NCBI GenBank assembly: GCA_028095005.1
Contig: CM051459.1
Span: forward strand, 196,827,902 to 196,891,901
From: Rhynchospora pubera
Lineage: Eukaryota > Streptophyta > Magnoliopsida > Poales > Cyperaceae
DNA length: 64,000 nucleotides
Direction: 5' to 3'
The notes below the pieces were generated by a model. It had not been told where the DNA came from. It did not search any database and worked only from the letters and a program-made list of their open reading frames with translations. Each line of letters opens with the position of its first letter. The first letter of the stretch is position 1. Of the stretch, positions 22,430-35,429 are shown one piece after another. A program made the position numbers and the translations under genes.

Positions 22430-24170
22430 GAAGAAGGTATGTATCTCACTTCCTTTTCTTTTGAATGAACTGTTAAGAGCTTGAGGTAGCACCCAGTACA
22501 TATTCTAAAATAGACATGCAAACACAGTCATATAGTAGTTAAATGGTACAATTAATTGGGGTCTGTGCAGACTTGATGTGTACATCTCCTTGTAGGCGGT
22601 TAGGGTCCATTGAAATAAGATGAACATATACTTGTAGATTGCAATAGCCTTTATGTAATTTCTGTAGAAAATAGGGATTAAAAAGATAAAAGATGCAAGG
22701 TGAGGCCTGTCAGAATTTTATAGCTAAGACCCATTTTTTATTTAATTGGATAGGGTCATAGCACACATTAAAGGTTCAACTTTGTGTTTGGAAGTATGTA
22801 CAATTAGCTTGTGTTGATGCTGAATGAAAATGTTGACTCTAGTGTAATGGTAGGATAGTGAGATCTTTTTTTCATACAACTGACCAAAATTAGCATAAAT
22901 TATCTGGTGTAGAAAACATTTAAATAAAATAATTTTGTTGGTGTTGATGCAGGAAAGTAACAAACATTGGTACTACAAATGTGATCCTACTACTGCGATA
23001 AGATCTTGTTGGATAAAAAAATTCTTATTACTTTGTTTGTGGTTCTGGCTATGAGTCATAGAAAATATAGGGTCTAAATAGAAACGTTGTTTGTTGTTTC
23101 TTTTATGTGACCTCAGTTTTGTGTTTTTTAAACTAATTGCTGCTATTGTTAGTTTAGTTGGAAAACTGTCTTGTTATGATGCTTCAATTCAAATAAATAA
23201 TTGTATCCTCATTATATGAATGTTTTAGAAGATTTGAAAATTTTCTTGTATCTCCTACTTTGGGAGCTTATTTGGTTGATTTGTTAATTTTTGTTGATGT
23301 TTTATAAAAATGTTGCTTTTTGTTATTTTTATTTGCTTATGTTGCTTTTGTATCAGCTCATGGACTTCATGCCATGAGCTTATTTTTGGTGGCTAGTCTC
23401 AAGTTTAGCCTCATGGACTTCATGCCATGTATAAAAGCTAGTATAATGAGCGACCTGGTGCACTTTAGAGAAGCGCATGATGTGAGACAGTGAGAGACTT
23501 TCTTCAATATTCTCACTCTACCATTTATCAATACATCAGATGTAAGTATAATTGTCCTAGTCTGATACAAATCGCATGGCATCAGTAAGGCATCCAGAAA
23601 CTGTCTCAATTTGTTTAATTCCATTGTGCACTTTATTTGTATTATAGCAAAAACACGCCTATTTTATATATAAGAACGAGAAAAAAAAAAGGAACAAAAA
23701 TATAAAAGTCATGTGGGATGAGCAGCAATATCATGTGAAAATTAATGCTAATTAAATATTAACTATAATACTATATAAAAAAAAAACACAAAATGAGGTG
23801 GCCCAATGTCTACTTAAAAAAGGCCGAAAGCAATCTGTTTCGACTCGAGTTTCCTTCAGCTGAATCCGTTAATTTCGTTTCAAAGTAGTAAAACCATATA
23901 TAATAGTTTTTTTTTGAAGATGGCAAATAACGCACATAACTTGCCGCAGAATTGAACCACGATCAAGCGGGCCTGTGAACAATATTTGAGTGTCGAGTCA
24001 AATCTGGAGCGAGCTTTATCTGGAGCGAGCATTTCAAATTACTTGTTTATTACTTAGCCGTTGGAACGAGCATTACCTAGAGCAAATTAGCCGTAACATT
24101 CTTTTGAAATAATGAGGGCAAAATGAATGGTAAGTTTTTAGAATTCAAATCATTTCCTTTCTTCTATTTT
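22430..24170. other. non-coding AT-rich part of the nuclear insert
   Basis: No protein recognised. It includes poly-A/T tracts and the palindromic direct repeat at 23355-23429. The likely role is 3' flank or internal sequence of the transposon. Confidence 0.5.
23355..23429 (+). repeat. palindrome plus 20-bp direct repeat
   Basis: AGCTCATGG and CCATGAGCT form a perfect 9-bp stem around an 8-nt loop (23355-23380). The 20-mer CTCATGGACTTCATGCCATG occurs at 23357-23376 and again at 23410-23429. Confidence 0.7.
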
Positions 24171-24174
24171 TATG

Positions 24175-24331
24175 GTTTTTGATCATCAGATTTCAATTCC
24201 CATAAATTCTTCCATTTAATCAGGGCCTTAGTTTTGATCACGGGAATTCAATTTAAAATCATTTCCAATCAATTCCAATCCAATGAAATGAATTTAAATC
24301 CCAAGTCCACACCATTTTGATCAGGGCCTTT
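24175..24331 (+). repeat. repetitive end-like region of the nuclear insert
   Basis: TTTTGATCA occurs three times (24177, 24232, 24314) and TCAGGGCCTT twice (24220, 24321). Two related AATT...ATCATTTCC blocks lie between. The region resembles terminal sequence of small nuclear DNA transposons, but no partner inverted repeat was found at the left. Confidence 0.4.
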
Positions 24332-24339
24332 ATTTCCTA

Positions 24340-27300
24340 CTTCCTCCTCTTACCTTGGGTTACCCTTTGCCGGGTAGATCCTATTACAGCTGTTGGATAG
24401 CTGCGTATTCCTGAAGATTCCCAGTCTCAATTGTCTAGGTGAGCAGGTCAAATCCCTTTTTTTTGAGCATTAAGCTTGTGCTTTCCATTAACACCGATAC
24501 CATTAAGAGAGTCTAGCTTGACCTTTCATAGAGGAGTGAGTTCAATTCCTACATAGGTTAGTACAGTGAGTTGATGAATTGCATTCAATAGGAGAGTAGT
24601 TCACCATCCCAGTAAGTAAAAATCCTGAAGATCAGATAGGGGCAAGTAGAACTAGGGGAGTGAAAGTAGGGTTCTTTCTTTGATAGCAATTACTAGGTTT
24701 GTTTGTTACAAATTCCTTTATAGTGGTTTATTCTTAAAAATCCTTATTAGTTGTAGTGAATATGAGGAATCAGTCTGTAGTCTCCCTTCCTGTGAATAGC
24801 CAATCCATACCATTGTCATATCCCTTCGCTAAAGTGGCCCACATCTTACCAACAAATGGGATACCTACACCGGCGGCCATATATATCGTACCTCGTAGGG
24901 CTCTGTATGCTAGCTTGAGAACTTTTGTTGTAGGCGAACTCAGCTAGCGGTATAGAACTACCAAGAAGCTTGAAAGCGCACGCGCCCACGGCTATTGTCA
25001 GAGCTGACCTCATTGACTATGAGACTCGGCATATTACCTTCCGCGCAGTCGAAAGGAGGACAAAAGATAGAAGAGAAAGGGCATCAAGGCAAGCGATTAG
25101 TTGGCTGCTCTTACCATCTTCTTCACCTTGGGAGCACTAATATAGTAGCCCGATGGATGATTAGTTCTGGTTTAGCCAGGCAAGCAGATCTGGAGACTAA
25201 TGATTTCGCTCAGGAAATAAGAGGGAAAATCTCCTGCATGAATGAGTGATACCCCACTCCCTACAATGAAAATTTCATCACCGATAAGCTAGGATAGCGA
25301 ATGCTTAGCCTCACTTTTTTACGGCACATTTTAGAAAAATAGAAAATAGAAAAGAAACACATACCAGGAACTCCACTACAAACTCAACTAGATATGAGTT
25401 TCTTAAATGGAATAAAGTTACTCTTAAATCAATCCATTAGTGGCTCAAATCTCAGTACACGAAATAAAAAGCTATGAAGAAGACGCAGCTAACAAATCTA
25501 TAACCAAGAAGATTTGGGACTTCCTCATAAGTAACCATGAATATAGGATGTTTGGCATTTTTTCTTTTACTATTAGTGGACTTCCCTTCTTTTTTTGTTC
25601 CTAGTTTGGAACTTATAGCATCTCTTGGGACTTCCTTTATTAGTATTTTTTGTAGAGCTACTTTAGTGAATGTCGTCCATCTTTGAGTCATTTATTCATT
25701 CATTGCTATGGTTTGATGCACTGGTTTCATCTTTTTCCTGATTCGAGCAAGCATAGCTCCTCTGCTTTCCTTTACAACCATATGAGGGCGCAGCTCCTTT
25801 CTTCGCGGGAAGAGAAGAGTCCCCTTCTCGGAACTGGAGGCTCATTAGAAGATGGTTTCCAAAGAGCAACAACAAATATTCCAGGTGTCTATTCTGGCTC
25901 GCCTCTTTCATTCAGTTGGAGAAATCGAGCTATCGACGTAGACCGATTCGTTGGTCAAGATAGATGTTTTTTAGTTAAGTTCGTTCATTTCTGCTTCTCT
26001 CATTTCTCTCACTTTCGTATGCGGAAGACGGAGTTTAGGTTGTTAGTACGAAAGAAGGTTATCGCCCCGTATGTATATTAACCTACTCTTTCCAGTATAT
26101 AACTTTCAATTCGATATCTATTCTGATTCCATTATCAAATTATAAAGTTTAGTTAGCAAAATGCGTTATATCTGGTCCTCATATATACCTATCCAATTTC
26201 ATTTAATGGAACAAATGCAGCTATTAAGGGCCCCACGGTATTGCTTCGGTTCCATTAATTGGAACTATTCATATATCTTTCTATATAGAATAATAGTCGT
26301 CTATCAATGAATAAGAAATGTTTTTTACTCATATATCTGATAGAAAATAGGCATATATCTTAGACTTTAATTAGAAAAAGAGTTGTGGTTCTAAAATCTG
26401 CACTATCATTCATGTTTCCAGCTTTCCTTGAATATATTGGGGATTGCATTAGTTTTGATGAAAGAAGAAGTTAAGCTATAAGATCGTTCCATCTTTCATT
26501 CTATTAGCTAGCCTATCTACCAATTTGATTTCATCAATAATGATAACTACATTTTGCTTTTCCGCCTTTACTCTCGAATCTTTTGCTTCTCGGCCCCTTT
26601 ATTTCTTTTTTTAGGGCCATTCAATCCATTCAGTCAAGCCAGTCGCAAACCGGTCTGTCAATCAAGGTGCGAAGCGCTCTAGTTATAATAGGTAACCCTT
26701 TATCGCGTAAAAGCGGTCACCTCTTAGAAGCGCTATATCCAGATCTACCAATCCAAACGGACAAAGCAAATAGACCGCTTTTCCACTTCAAAGAAACACA
26801 TAAATGACAAGAAGGTCAAGTCTCACAAAGAAAAAAGCAGACCTTGGATCCAATACAAAAAGAAAGCACCAAACGTTGGTTGCACATAAAAACATCCTAT
26901 ATTTATCTATCTTCTCTAAGTGAAGCACGGAGGAAAGGAGCTCCATACTTGTAGTGATCTGAGAGCTACATACTCGTTTAGGAAGACGAAGGACCTATCT
27001 ATCTGTATCTTTTATTGGCACTGAATAAGGAATGGATCTGGATGAACCCCGGTACTGAATCGAATAGTAGTGAGTGGACTGGTTTTCACGAAGGGCGCTT
27101 GAAGGCCTCTTTCAAAAAGGGGGGAATGGGAATGCCACCCGCTTCAACTCTTGCACTTGACTTGAAAGCCAATAGTGGCCGAAGAAAATGTCAACTTAGA
27201 GGAGGAGTTTTCATGAACTGTCCACATTGGATGTCTCGCCCTCAACCTTTTCTTTGGGTGAGTTTGGCCACCTTTCACATACGGCAAAACCTCCCCGCCT

Positions 27301-27800
27301 GCTTCTTTTGATTTTCTATAATCAGGTGGGGATTCTAGATGCCAAATATTGGGGAATCGCGACTGCTTCCATGCCAAAATGACGAGGATCTGGCAAGGCG
27401 GATAGATGGGGAAATGACGCAAGAGTTGATGTCATCGGCACTCGCCAACCTAAATAGCATCGATGAGTACAGGTCAAATAAGGACTCGCCTTTTCGACTC
27501 GGATCAAAAAAGAATCTTTCTCATAGCTTCGACCTTTACTTAGCATCCGCGGCATCCTGCATTTATGTCATAGAGTGGCCGAGGAGGGAAGTTTGATCAA
27601 AGGAATTAAGCGGCGAGCCATTTCAAAGAAAAAAACCAACCCCCCTTTAGAATAATACTACGGCAGTTAAGGCTACCCAAAAAGAAGAGCTTTCCCAACC
27701 AAGGCATGAGTTGCGTCTTAAAAGCCGGCGCCCTGCGTTTCTGCTGTCTGTCGTTGTTGCTCTCCTTGCTGATGGTTTATACAAACTTTGAATTCTTTTT
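24340..27800. other. unassigned spacer
   Basis: No gene, RNA or transposon motif recognised. The 132-codon frame 25683-26081 and the 98-codon frame 27015-27311 have no known domain and overlap open frames on the other strand. Confidence 0.45.
24983..25018 (+). repeat. 36-bp dispersed repeat, copy B
   Basis: Partner of 1626-1661, one mismatch in 36. Confidence 0.8.
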
Positions 27801-27807
27801 GTTTTGG

Positions 27808-27870
27808 AGAGATACACTACTAACGTGTATCTCTACAAAGCGTAACATGCCTACGTTACGAACGAAAAGC
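27808..27870 (+). repeat. hairpin element copy 5, expanded double form
   Basis: First hairpin 27808-27834: AGAGATACAC and GTGTATCTCT pair perfectly over 10 bp around the loop TACTAAC, the same loop as copy 4 but with an unrelated stem. A second hairpin follows, CGTAAC-ATGCCTAC-GTTACG (27841-27860). The usual 3' arm, ending AACGAAAAGCC, then closes the element. Confidence 0.75.
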
Positions 27871-30800
27871 CTATCTGTGAAACTCAAGCACACCTATCCA
27901 CTGAGTGAGCTATGAGTTTGAAAAGTAAGTTCCGCAGCGAATTCGTTTACTGTTGATCTTACCTTATTGTTTAGTTCTTTCATTCCCGCTGCGCGCCTTA
28001 TTTAATTCCGAACTCAACGTAAAGCAAGGAAGGATTGAGAACGAAAGAAGATCACTGCCGGTGTAACTTATCGCTGGAAAGGGAGGGAGTACGCTGCTTT
28101 TATATAAATTGAGTTGAAAGCTAGGGCCACTAGACGATTGAGCTTATTGAATTTCCAACAGAGGAACAAGCTAGGGATTTACCATTCGCATGTTACTAAA
28201 AAGCGTGGGTATTTGTGATGTCTGCTTTCTTGCATGAATTCCGAACTCAAACCTTCCAAAGAGGGATGCTATTACCGTATTTGATTCCTCTTTCCCGAGC
28301 ATCGATCACGAATTGAAGAATCTGTTTACTTACTCACTCGCACCTTCTTAGCGGCTAGTCAGTTGGAGTACTGCTACTCACTCGGCCGGATTTACCAAGC
28401 AAGAAAGAATGTCACTGCGAAGAAAACAGAGCTATTTGTTGAAAAATACAAAGTAAGCAAATGAAATCTAACCAATAGGAAAGGCAGGTCTGTCGCACGA
28501 GCATGAACTTCTTCTTAGACTGGACTAGGAAGGGCAATCCATATTGGAAAAAAAGAATGACTTACTTTTTCTATCTATGAAATAGCTTGTCTAAAGCCCG
28601 GTTTTGACAGTTCTACTTAGCAGTCGTGTCTCATAAATAAGGTGCGAGTGAGTAATCCAAAATAGGGAAAGCAGCGTACTTCCTTTCCTGTTCTCAGTTT
28701 CTAGAAGAAGTAGTTCCTGTTCTTGTGGGCAATACCGCTTGCCTGGTGGGCCGCTCCATTTATTGCTCAAGAGTAAGTAAGCAAACCCCATTGACCAAAA
28801 TCAATCAACGCAGACAACTCTCTTTCCCGAAAGTAAGTTAGCAGTAGTTCATGTGTTCAATACCTACCTTAATGAAAGTTTTGAGCATCAAGCGTAAGTT
28901 CTCAATCTGTCGTATCACACAGGACAAGATGATTTGAAAGATTTCCTTGATCTATAAAGTAATAGCTCTGTTGGACAGTGCGAACAAGACCGTTCAAACA
29001 AGGAAAAGCGGTGCCTGCTGCGCCGCCCTAGCTCTCTAGTGAATACTTTATATAAGAATAAGTGAAATAAAAACTTACTAGCAGAAGAAGGAGTGTAATT
29101 ATAAGGGTAAAGACTAGCCGCAAAAGCAGTTCTATTCGTTTGTGGAATCCCGTTCTGCCAAGCGAGAAGAAGTGGCATTCTTTCCGGGAAAAGCAGCCTC
29201 AGAAAAAGTGCAATTCTAATGCGAGAGACCTTCCTTTAGAAACTCGTAGTGAACTCTCAGTTACTGATAAAGTAAATCCATAGCTTTATTCCCTATTTGT
29301 GTTTCTGCCTTCCTCTGATTGAATTCATTAACTAACGAACAACCAAAAAACAAGCATTCCGTTATAAAATCCTTACTCCCTTTCTTTTTTTATGCAACCG
29401 TTACTTACTTCAGTTTAAAGCTGCAGTTCGAATTAGTTGATAGAAAAACTAGTTACATTCGTTTGATCACTCCATCCCGAGCAACTAAGTTTAACGGAAA
29501 AGAAGTTCTTTTGCTCACTCAATCCTGTTCAACTCTTTGATCAATTTATTACTCTGATTTCATTACTTTACTGACTTTTTATATTCAATAACTATTGTTG
29601 GGTTGGGGCTTGTTGTGATTTGACTCTTCAAAACTGTATGCTATATGCGCAAATAGAAGGGGATCCCATTTTCAAAATATAACGGACCCGCCCCGGATTA
29701 TACTCCCTCTACCTAGTCTTTGTGGACCCAGTAGACTCCTTCCCTTTTTTCACGAATAGCAAGAAATTATTCCTCAGCCTACGATTGACTCCATAGTCTT
29801 GCCCACGGCATCTTTGATAGAAACAATTGGTCAGTCGAAATCCCAACTCCTGAATACCGATGAAATGAATTTCCAGAAATAGACGTTCTTGAGACCGTAA
29901 CCAGAAGCGTTCGTAGGATGATGGCATGAAGCCATCTCTTATCGATAAGAAGGAACCCCTCAGGTGTGATAGTGGAAAATGCCTGAACTCAATGTTCTCG
30001 CCCCAAGCCCAGGTAAACCAGCTTTAAAGGAAGGCCGCCGGGAAGAGCGAAAGAGCGGGGAAGCGAGTGGAAGATATGTAACGAGTCCGAAGCGGAATAC
30101 TTTACGCGAGCTATAGACTTCCAAGAGCAAAGGTGGGCCCCGGTAGTCTTTCGAATACTTACTTAGCAAAATGGGAAATGGTCAATCTCAAACTACGAAT
30201 ATTTACTGGCTCTTCTATTTGTTTCAAGTGTTCCAAGACTTTCTTTTGTTCCCCTAAAAGGGGGAAGACGGAGTAGAGAAAATAGAATCTCCTAAATTCT
30301 CTTAAATTAGCTAGCTCCATTTCATTTCCTATTATGGCTATGTCTCAGATGTCTTATTAATTATGGTATAAGACGGAATTATCCTCCATTCCTGATCCCC
30401 CCTTTTTTATAATCGAGATCGAGCCCTAAGCACACAATAATTAAGTAAGTGCTAAACACCATGATATTAGAGCAAGAAATAAGCAGGTTAAAGCTTAGCT
30501 GAGTTAGCCGGCAGAAGGAAGGATAAGATGTAGACTATGGTGCTTGTGAAAAAGTAAAGCCAAGGAAGGCCGGCCAGCCACACTTGCCTCAAATAAGAAA
30601 GATTCACCAAGCAAGCAAGAACTCTGTTTGTTTATAGAGCCAGCCTCGTTATCATAGAAATCCATTGATTGGTATTTTCCCATTCCCATCATTAGTGACA
30701 GTATTAGTTCATTCGCAAAGATTAGCAAACCGCTCTGCTCTACTCGCTTTGATCTGCTGCGAACCAAGCTCACAGTTGATCAAAACTCTTTTGAGGCAAG

Positions 30801-33585
30801 GATACGCTAAACCTTTCGGAATCGTTTTGGAGAAAGCTTCTTCTTTGTAACAAAGTTGCTTGTGGAGTACCGGTTGTGAAATACTTCTCCAGGTAACAGG
30901 TTACCACCTTAAGTGCCTTATACAGAAGGTCCCTAAATGCCAGATCCTGCACTCGCTCGCCCGACCTTCTTTTGAAAAGTTCTATTCTCTCTCATTCTAT
31001 CTGAAAGAAGTAGGACACGCGAAGCCCCCCCTAGCCCTGCGCGGGCACGCATCTCTCTCAGTGTTTTCAGCACATCATTTGTTGATAACGCCAGGTGTTG
31101 CACACCGGGCCTACAGTTGTAGTATAAATCAGTCTGTATCTGACTCCTGCCAAATAGGCATTCCTTAATTATGATTTTCTTACCAAATATATGGGGAAGG
31201 CCCTTTTTCGTGGACCAATTTCTCAAGCAATTTGAACCCTCGTCAGTAGGTTCAAAGATGTGGCAAGTATCTTTTGGTATGACAAGGACTAGTATGGTGC
31301 ATTACAGAGCAAGAAAGGTAGAGCTAACCCAAAATCGAGTGGAATCAAGCCTCAACTGACCAGCATTTGAGCAATGAGGCCTCAATTTGAGCCTAACTAA
31401 GAAAAAATTTGACTCGAAATTGGAGAACGAAACAACAACCCAACAACGGGAAAGCTCTCAACTACTTTTTATATAAAGTTCTATTCCTCCATAGCATCAT
31501 GCTTGATGAAATCTGCATTTGACTAACCTGTGCTTGGTAGCATGGGCGGGCTCATTGAGCGGTATTAGCACCGTCTCCTCATTATTTGCAGCTGTGCCCA
31601 CATCCTTAGCCACAAACTCTGCACTTTCAGGAACCCCCTTGAATTTCGCGCAATATACGCCACGATCTCCACCTAATTCGGCACATTGCCGACTGCGTGG
31701 TCAAGCCACTTCAGCCCCAAGTCGGAGAAGGTTGGTGACACGTCTTCAAAGCCGGGAAGGAAGGGGCTTTTTGGGCATTGTTTTGAGGGAGTGAGGAGAA
31801 ACGGAGACGATATCGCCGTACAGAGAGATCTCCGCAAAGGAATAAATTCTAATGAGCCAAAATCCTCTTTCTCCATATGAAATGCCTATTGTTAATGCCA
31901 TGGAACGATATGGTTTTGAGATAGTAGCACTAAAAAAAGTACTTTGCCTTTTTTTGCGAGCTAGAGGAATCAACCATGGTTAAAGCTTATGTATTATTGG
32001 ACCAACTAGCCAGGCATATTGACTTTACTGCGCAAGTGATAGCTAGACGCCAAAGACAGGGGTCTGAAACTAACACAGTTAGTGAGTCTTCTCAGCCCGA
32101 AGCTGTTGCTAGCAAAAAAGGGGGAAATTCCCGGCCGGGAAAAGCTATATATAAGCCTGAAGTGGAGAAACGGAAAGGCCTGTATGTACTTGCTACGCTG
32201 TTGCGGGAATTCCGGATCCTGGGCACGCGAAAGGGCAACGGCGATTGGAAATATGTTCCAAAAAACCTAACTGGTTGAGTATAACTTCCACATTTTGGAA
32301 TTTCAGAAAATGCTTACAGAGTTCTGTGTCCACATTATATACATATGTACCACACTTACACATATATGTTTTATGTAGCATGTAATACAATTCATGCCTC
32401 AAATGAATCGTTAAGTGCACATCAAGCCCGGCCTGCCCGATTTGTAAGACTGCGATGGGTGTTCTTTCCGATGCGTCTCAACTTAGACTATTCTGCAAAT
32501 AAAAAGAAAACAAGAACTGACCAATAGGGCAGCACCGTCTCCAGCTCATCAAGCTCAGCCTCCCTTTGCAGTGTAAAGGCACCCTGCGGCCTGACCAAAA
32601 GAAAAAGCATAATGCGGGTGCCGAGTTCCTATCTTAAGGCGTTAAATGAACTGCTTACTAGCAAAGGAAGTCTTTGTTTTACAAGAGGCATTATGTTCAA
32701 GTAGAAAGCATATGAATGCGAGTATCCATTTATGACGAAGTGGGTCCGCACTACTACCAGAAGCTTGACCACGTCGCACTGAACTTTAGAGTCCATCTCT
32801 GGCCATGTTGCCAATGAAGAGCGAGACCCCAACGCGTGTATAAATCCGTGCGAATGGTGCTGGGGTCTAACTCTCGGCTTAGAATACGGGCCAATCCACC
32901 CAAAACCAACCGGTCCTCGCTCGCATACTTTGTTATTGGGCTTGCCCTGGTTTGTTTGCCTTAGGTATGCAACCCCTGTACATTGGGCTAAACGGTTAGT
33001 TCTGGTTCTTTATATGCCATTGAACGAACACTTCACCTGTATGAAGTTCAGAGTTGGGTAGCGACGTGAATGTGCCTGCCATAAGTGAAGAAATAGCCGC
33101 CTTCGATTAGTTAGTGGGACAGGTCTACGAACCTGGCGCTTTGTCAAAACGTCGGGATAGGCAGAAAAGGAGACGGAGAAGAATAATATGAAACTCCCAG
33201 TCAACCACAAGGAAAATTAGCAGGGTGAGGTCGTAACGAGGAAGTTCACTCCGGGCCGAGACGAAATCAACATGGAATTAATAATATCTTTTGAGTATAT
33301 AAATTCCAGCAGGGTCAGACTCCTCAACAGAAATTCTCCTTGGATCCAGCAGTGCCGATATAGATCGAAGAGACGAACGAGTTAATGCCACACCCGGGGG
33401 GAGAAGAAAAATCTTTTAGGATAAAAAATAACTACAAATATGATCAGTGGGGGGATGGCATCTGAGGGAGATACCAAGAAAAGAAGAATAGGGTACACCA
33501 GATTCGATTTTCCCAAGTCTTCCAGGTTGTCAAGAAGAGGACAAGAGAAGGAGGAGTGAAAACATTTTAGAATCAAGATTATGTT
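27871..33585. other. unassigned spacer
   Basis: No recognised gene. Several 60-105-codon frames (29319-29540, 30860-31168, 31519-31794, 31976-32278) have no motif I know and mostly overlap frames on the other strand. Confidence 0.45.
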
Positions 33586-33588
33586 GAC

Positions 33589-33735
33589 GTGAAGAGCATG
33601 ATGATGAGGTAGTCTTGTCTTTTCAGATGGTAGGATTTCATGTTCAACGAGTCTTGGTAGACACCGGCAGGCCGATATTCTGTACAAAGATGCTGTAGAC
33701 AAGATGAAATTTGAACTGCATCACCGAGGGAAAAG
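33589..33735 (+). pseudogene. Ty3/Gypsy aspartic protease fragment
   Basis: One frame reads DEVVLSFQMVGFHVQRVLVD, then TG, with the D-T-G active site. Directly after it a small deletion shifts the frame, which continues as ADILYKDAVDKMKFELHH. Both halves match the Gypsy protease layout. It differs from the D-S-G copy at 14853, so a different lineage is likely. Confidence 0.75.
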
Positions 33736-34179
33736 GCAGGATAGTATTTTCATCGATATAGGGATCCTCCTTTTTTAATGCTAATAAGGCGTCGGACTAG
33801 TGACGATCGGAAATAGGATTTTTCGTTTAATCCCCAGAATATTTAGTGTATGTTGTTCCGACGAGTCGATTAACTCCGATTGTGCCTTGTCCCGATCCTT
33901 GATTTAAGGCCTTGACTGGCGTGCGGTTGAGCATTCGGTACTTTTAGTCATCAAAAAAGCTCCTTTCCAAGGTTGGAGGCAAAGGTACATTGTATAAAAT
34001 CTATTCGTTTATGTGGACAGTAAGAAATTCTTCGTTGTATCAACTTTATAGAAAATCGAGTTTTACCTATAATTCTCTTTTTAGTCCCATTGGGCAGGCA
34101 ATAAGGACATCATGGAATCTGAGGAACGTCTTGAAAGAAAGCTTGGTTGCCTTTCACTGGGATGACTCTTCCTGAAAGA

Positions 34180-34380
34180 GGGCACTATAGATTCGAGCCT
34201 ATTCACCAAGAAGAAATGTGGCTAGCTATAGTCTTGTTCTATGTGGATGATCTCATCTTAACCGGCGCAGACCTTGTAGAAGACGAAGTAGAACCTATCG
34301 ATCCGCTTTTTTGATGAAAGAACTCGTAGAGCAGCTAAAGCATTTCCTAGGTCGGGAATTTGAGATAAAAGGTATTCCCG
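34180..34380 (+). pseudogene. Ty1/Copia reverse transcriptase fragment
   Basis: DSSLFTKKK in one frame, then LAIVLFYVDDLILTGAD in the next, containing the catalytic Y-V-D-D box. After another shift comes MKELVEQLKHFLGREFEIK. The order matches a Copia reverse transcriptase across and after the active site, broken by two frameshifts. Confidence 0.8.
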
Positions 34381-34394
34381 GGTTAAATACGAGC

Positions 34395-35425
34395 TCATAA
34401 AGAGGCCAAAACCTATTGACTTCTGCCACTGATACCGTTTATCCAGTAGAAAATTTAGTACAAAAAGCCATTTCCAAAGATACAAGACTAGATGGTAATT
34501 ACGGACAGTTCGACATTTCCAGCACCCAAGAAGAAAATCGCATAGTGTGGAGACTCTATCTCACTGGGCTCCTGCTTCATTTTGCTTGTGACTCGTACAT
34601 CCTTATATCATCCTCTTTCTTCATTCGGAAACTATCATATCCACAGAGTGCTTCTGTCTCTTCTATAAGGAAAGATTTTAATAAATGGAGATAAAGATGT
34701 AGTTTGTTTACCAGTATGCTATTTCTGCACCATAGCCAGTTCTTTTATTAGCCCAACTATAATGACACGTCTTTCCTCCTACTTTCTTTGTAGTACGCTG
34801 CCACAACTGCTTTCTTGTCGTATTGCGCATGTGAGAAGGTTACAGTGGATCCCTCAAAAAATCTACCATACCAGCTTAGCTTTTGCATTCTTTTTCTTTT
34901 TCTCTTTTTCTTATTAAGACACTTACAGACTTGGACTTTACTAAAGCATATAGCCCCACAACTCTCTATTATAGTGCAAAGAGCTTTCTTGAAAGAAAGA
35001 ATAACATACACTAAATATATAAGATATTCTGCAATCAAGAAGACACATACTTTGAGGTAGTCTGAATGGTATCCTTCTTCATAGCTCCTTTACACTCTCT
35101 TCTTATATTGGGAGTAGCGATATGATCAACTGTGGTCTGCAGCCTCATCTTACAATTCAGCAGCAATTTAAGGCGACTGTCAGAAGCCACACTTTTCACA
35201 GTATTTTGCTGTATTCATCTTCACTCATGAATGAGTACCTGGTTGCTTGCTTTTCAGATCTTGTGGCATTATTGATGCTTACGAAAGCCCATATTGTAAA
35301 GAAAGAAACAATCGGATCATCAGAATATATAGAAAAAAAGAGTAAAGAGGTGGAAAATTGAGACCTTCTTTCCTTCTCTTATCTCTTACTTCCTGAAGGT
35401 TGAGGCTCCTGAAACTTCCTTATAC
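34395..35425. other. unassigned spacer
   Basis: No gene recognised on either strand. Confidence 0.5.
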
Positions 35426-35429
35426 TAAA

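Larger units (their letters stand above)
19806..24335 (+). mobile_element. nuclear insert with a PIF/Harbinger DNA transposon
   Basis: Contains the two genes typical of PIF/Harbinger elements, both on the plus strand: a DDE transposase and a Myb/SANT-like DNA-binding partner. It is AT-rich, has spliceosomal introns and a long non-coding 3' part. The left end is truncated: the transposase starts at an intron acceptor and its N-terminal exon is missing. No terminal inverted repeat pair was found. A repetitive end-like region lies at 24175-24331. Limits are inferred from the change in composition. Confidence 0.7.

Noticed and set aside
24440..24600. Possible tRNA (GTTCAATTCC followed by an ACATAGG-like end)
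   Set aside because: No matching acceptor stem, D-arm or anticodon loop at proper spacing.
25683..26081. 132-codon plus-strand ORF
   Set aside because: Serine/phenylalanine-rich, with no known motif and an overlapping frame on the opposite strand. Probably chance.
33382..33702. 106-codon minus-strand ORF
   Set aside because: It is the antisense shadow of the Gypsy protease fragment on the plus strand.
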